Source: an uncultured Bacteroidales bacterium (GTDB taxonomy: Bacteria; Bacteroidota; Bacteroidia; Bacteroidales; UBA932). Taken from it: DNA of 46,341 nucleotides. The DNA lies in NCBI GenBank assembly GCA_944326315.1, contig CALVDP010000015.1:1-46341 (forward strand), in the 5' to 3' direction. Positions 43,722 to 46,341 of this stretch are shown one piece after another. Within the stretch, counting starts at the first letter, position 1; every line of letters starts with the position of its first letter. The position numbers were made by a program, and so were the translations under genes. A model generated the notes under the pieces. That model ran no database searches. It was not told the origin of the DNA and saw only the letters and a program-made list of their open reading frames with translations.

Positions 43722-45602
43722 CTACATCCTGTATGGCGGGACTTTCCCGTCATCGATGAGAGTGCGCAGTATCCGGAGGTAATTTTCCGAATATCCCGAG
43801 CCAGGGACACCGAAGACGGCGTTTATATCTTCAAGGGTATAGACGCCGCCTTTTTCTTCTATGAAGGCGCACAGCCCGTCCCTTGTCGCCGCCTCTTTCT
43901 CTGCCGCTTTCCTGCTCCTGCAGATGTCGCAGTGCCCGCAGTCAGCACTTTCCTCCTGTCCGAAGTATGCCAGAAGGAAGCGGCTCCTGCAGATATTGTC
44001 TTCCGTGGCGTAGGCGGTCATGGCGTCAAGCCTTTCCTGCCATGCCGATTTCAGTTTTACCAGCCTTTCGGGCGACAGCTTGACATTCTTGGGTCGCAGC
44101 CTGTCTTCCTTGAGCCAGATGACGGACGAGTGGTCTGCCGGTATGTACTTTATTATATGTGCCAGGGAAAGCCTGTAGAGCTCCTGCCTCATTGCCGGTA
44201 CGGTGATGCCGGTACGCGTGGACATGTATTCTTCGTCAATCTGGACCGGGAACGAGAAGATGCCGCTGTATGTCCTCATCAGCATTTCCAGTACGACTTG
44301 CTGCGCGGCAGGCACCTCGATGTCATATAGTTCCACCCGAGAGGGGATTATCTGCACCCTTGTGGGGATGTCCGTATCTTCGGTGAATGTCCAGTGTCCC
44401 TCCCTTTCTATGTATTTCATGGCGTTGTACGCGCTGGAGGAGTTCAGCTTGAAATGCCGGCAGAATTTCATCATGTCGAACTTCAGCTCGCGTCCGGCCC
44501 CGGACTCGTAAGGGATTCCGGCGAAGATGTGTACTTTCTGGTATATGTCTTCGATATAGCTGATGTCGGGGAAGGAGACGTTGGCTATCTGTTTCAGCTT
44601 CCTCATGTCGGTGTTGTTCCACAGCAGCACGGCATAGGAGCGGTTCCCGTCACGTCCCGCACGCCCTGCTTCCTGGAAATAGGCTTCAAGACAGTCCGGC
44701 AGCTCATAGTGTACCACGAAACGCACGTCCGGCTTGTCTATCCCCATGCCGAAAGCATTGGTACATACCATGACGCGTATCTTGCCGGATTTCCATTCCT
44801 CCTGTCTGGACGTCCTCACCAGGTGTGACAGTCCTGCATGATAGAAGGACGCCGTGATGCCGGCATTGTTGAGGAATGACGCCATCTCCTCGCACTTCTT
44901 CCTGTTCCTGACATAGACGATGCCGGTCCCGGGTACCGATCTGCAGATGTTCAGAAGCTGGCCCGCCTTGTCCTCCCTGTTCCTGACTATGTATGACAGG
45001 TTCGGCCTTTCGAAGCCGGATTTCATCAGCAGTTTCTCTCTGAAGCCCAGCTTTTCCATAATGTCCTGTGCCACGGACGGGGTGGCGGTGGCGGTAAGGG
45101 CGATGACAGGGGCTCCGCATATCTGCCTTATTTCGGCAATCTTCAGGTAGTCCGGACGGAAATCATAGCCCCATTGCGATATGCAGTGGGCCTCGTCCAC
45201 CACGATGTAGCTTATGTCCATATCCTGCAGCCAGTCGCGGAACATCCTGGTGGACAGCCTTTCCGGAGATATGTACAGGAATTTGAAGTCACCGAACACG
45301 GCATTGTTCAGGGCAAGGTCTATCTCCCTGCGGCTCATGCCCATGTAGACAGCAAGCGCCTTGATGCCGCGGGCCTCGAGGTTCTGCACCTGGTCTTTCA
45401 TCAGCGCTATGAGGGGTGTCACCACCAGGGCCAGGCCAGGCTTCATCAGCGCAGGGACCTGGAAACAGACAGACTTGCCTCCGCCCGTGGGCAGGATGGC
45501 GAGTACGTCCTTCTCTTCAAGTGCGGCCTCCACTATTTCCTTCTGCATGCTCCGGAATGAAGTGTAGCCCCAGTATTTCTCCAGCACCTCTGTCGCTTCC
45601 AT
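43722..45602 (-). CDS. recQ: ATP-dependent DNA helicase RecQ
   Basis: 626 residues. Helicase motifs: LPTGGGKSVCFQVPALM (Walker A), VDEAHCISQWGYDFRPDY (DEAH box and aromatic loop) and EAGRAGRDG (motif VI). The RQC zinc region is seen as CRSRFLLAYFG and DCGHCDIC. No clear HRDC domain is visible at the C-terminus. It unwinds forked and recombination intermediates in DNA repair. Start at 45602 (MEATEVLEKYWG); the frame extends to 45677 but a promoter box covers that end. Confidence 0.95.
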   Translation of the reverse strand: MEATEVLEKYWGYTSFRSMQKEIVEAALEEKDVLAILPTGGGKSVCFQVPALMKPGLALVVTPLIALMKDQVQNLEARGIKALAVYMGMSRREIDLALNNAVFGDFKFLYISPERLSTRMFRDWLQDMDISYIVVDEAHCISQWGYDFRPDYLKIAEIRQICGAPVIALTATATPSVAQDIMEKLGFREKLLMKSGFERPNLSYIVRNREDKAGQLLNICRSVPGTGIVYVRNRKKCEEMASFLNNAGITASFYHAGLSHLVRTSRQEEWKSGKIRVMVCTNAFGMGIDKPDVRFVVHYELPDCLEAYFQEAGRAGRDGNRSYAVLLWNNTDMRKLKQIANVSFPDISYIEDIYQKVHIFAGIPYESGAGRELKFDMMKFCRHFKLNSSSAYNAMKYIEREGHWTFTEDTDIPTRVQIIPSRVELYDIEVPAAQQVVLEMLMRTYSGIFSFPVQIDEEYMSTRTGITVPAMRQELYRLSLAHIIKYIPADHSSVIWLKEDRLRPKNVKLSPERLVKLKSAWQERLDAMTAYATEDNICRSRFLLAYFGQEESADCGHCDICRSRKAAEKEAATRDGLCAFIEEKGGVYTLEDINAVFGVPGSGYSENYLRILRTLIDDGKVPPYRM

Positions 45603-45674
45603 GATATTTCCCGTTGGCACATTTTGTGCAGGCTGACGGCGCGGTCTTCGCTGCGCCGATGCATTCTGCGAAGA

Positions 45675-45682
45675 CAAAATTA
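45675..45682 (-). promoter_or_regulatory. -7 promoter box of recQ
   Basis: TAATTTTG on the minus strand overlaps the far end of the recQ open frame (45677) and lies 72 nt before ATG 45602, supporting the shorter protein. Confidence 0.6.
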
Positions 45683-45702
45683 GTAAATTTTGGTATGAAA
45701 AT

Positions 45703-45732
45703 TTGTCCGCTCATAAAAATATTATATTTTTG
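45703..45732 (+). promoter_or_regulatory. promoter of pckA
   Basis: TTG (45703-45705), a 19-nt spacer and TATTTTTG (45725-45732): an exact match to the Bacteroidetes promoter. The leader to the ATG at 45779 is about 40 nt. Confidence 0.85.
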
Positions 45733-45778
45733 CACGGATATACCGAAATGGATTTGTAAACTTTAATTCTTATACATT

Positions 45779-46341
45779 ATGAGTACAATAGATTTGACCA
45801 AGTACGGTATCACAGATGTGAAAGAAATCCTTCACAACCCGTCTTACGAAGTTCTTTTCGAAGAGGAGACCAAGGAAGGTCTTGAAGGGTATGAGAAGGG
45901 TCAGGTGACTGAACTCGGTGCAGTCAATGTGATGACAGGCATCTACACCGGTCGTTCCCCTAAGGACAAATTCTTCGTTTACAATGATGCCAGCAAGGAC
46001 ACCGTATGGTGGACTACCGACGGATACAAGAATGATAACAAACCATGTTCAGAAGAGGCTTGGGCTGACCTCAAGGCCAAGGCCGTGAAGCAGCTTTCAG
46101 GCAAGCGCCTCTTCGTGATGGATACTTTCTGCGGCGCAAACCCTGCCACAAGGCTCAAGGTCCGTTTCATCATGGAAGTGGCATGGCAGGCACATTTCGT
46201 GAAGAACATGTTCATCCGCCCTACTGAGGAAGAACTTGCCAATTACGGCGAGCCTGACTTCGTTTCATTCAACGCTGCCAAGGCCAAGGTTGACAACTAC
46301 AAGGAGCTCGGACTCAATTCAGAGACAGCCACTGTATTCAA
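45779..46341 (+). CDS. pckA: phosphoenolpyruvate carboxykinase (ATP), 5' part
   Basis: The open frame runs off the window with 187 codons visible. The N-terminus shows [20 protein letters not shown], then [19 protein letters not shown], the conserved substrate-binding arginine segment of ATP-type PEPCK, and [20 protein letters not shown]. It interconverts oxaloacetate and PEP; in Bacteroidetes it often runs in the CO2-fixing direction on the way to succinate. The nucleotide-binding site and C-terminus lie outside the window. Confidence 0.96.
   Translation, partial: MSTIDLTKYGITDVKEILHNPSYEVLFEEETKEGLEGYEKGQVTELGAVNVMTGIYTGRSPKDKFFVYNDASKDTVWWTTDGYKNDNKPCSEEAWADLKAKAVKQLSGKRLFVMDTFCGANPATRLKVRFIMEVAWQAHFVKNMFIRPTEEELANYGEPDFVSFNAAKAKVDNYKELGLNSETATVF

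Noticed and set aside
1-46341. CRISPR array, insertion-sequence transposase, rRNA or phage genes
   Set aside because: No regularly spaced repeats, no DDE/HUH-type transposase frame, and no rRNA-like sequence seen in the window.

Overview
The window looks like a chromosomal stretch of a Bacteroidales (Bacteroidetes) bacterium. The evidence is a Bacteroidetes-type promoter (TTG, about 19 nt, TAnnTTTG) in front of most transcription units, DUF4295 and DUF4296 proteins, a fused nuoCD gene with no nuoE/F/G, a FimA/Mfa1-type (type V) pilus locus with an Mfa2/FimB-like anchor, and many lipoproteins with short lipoboxes. Genus cannot be fixed from this alone. Family names are assigned by motif reading from memory, not by a database search.

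Layout. 1-2480: ribosomal proteins L20, L28, L33 and DUF4295 with signal peptidase I between them, closed by a strong terminator. 2704-3774: a secreted GH43 glycosidase. 3869-11338: a rightward run of ftsY, pheT, a DUF4296 lipoprotein, an amidohydrolase, a COG0731-like radical SAM protein, dtd and deoC. 11339-11814: a gene-free convergent region full of palindromes. 11815-21752: a leftward 10-gene operon for an 11-subunit complex I (nuoA, B, CD, H, I, J, K, L, M, N).

21991-28090: a rightward five-gene surface operon, which is the most interesting part of the window. It encodes an HExxH lipoprotein, a DUF3575 protein, an OmpA-like/TPR lipoprotein, a fimbrillin and an Mfa2/FimB-like anchor. 28159-28242: tRNA-Leu(CAG) with its own promoter and a perfectly palindromic terminator. 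28314-32966: glyA (-), a SpoU/TrmH methyltransferase (+) and a Ca2+-type P-type ATPase (-). 33064-34129: an AraC regulator followed by the stub of a subtilase.

34133-40762: a leftward five-gene operon in which every junction overlaps. It encodes a CBM9-like protein, an APH-fold (NahK/AmgK-like) kinase, VanZ, a very large amidase with a golvesin-like insert, and a UPF0597 cysteine desulfidase/serine dehydratase. It is preceded by a duplicated promoter module. 40943-46341: an MsbA-like ABC exporter (-), a PorT-type outer-membrane barrel (+), RecQ (-) and the start of pckA (+, cut by the window edge).

How the parts relate: the left half is housekeeping (translation, secretion, respiration). The two accessory blocks, the pilus operon and the amidase/kinase operon, both concern the cell envelope. 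Several starts given here are internal to the longest open frame, because a promoter -7 box overlaps the upstream part of that frame or because an internal start fits the neighbouring gene or the family better.
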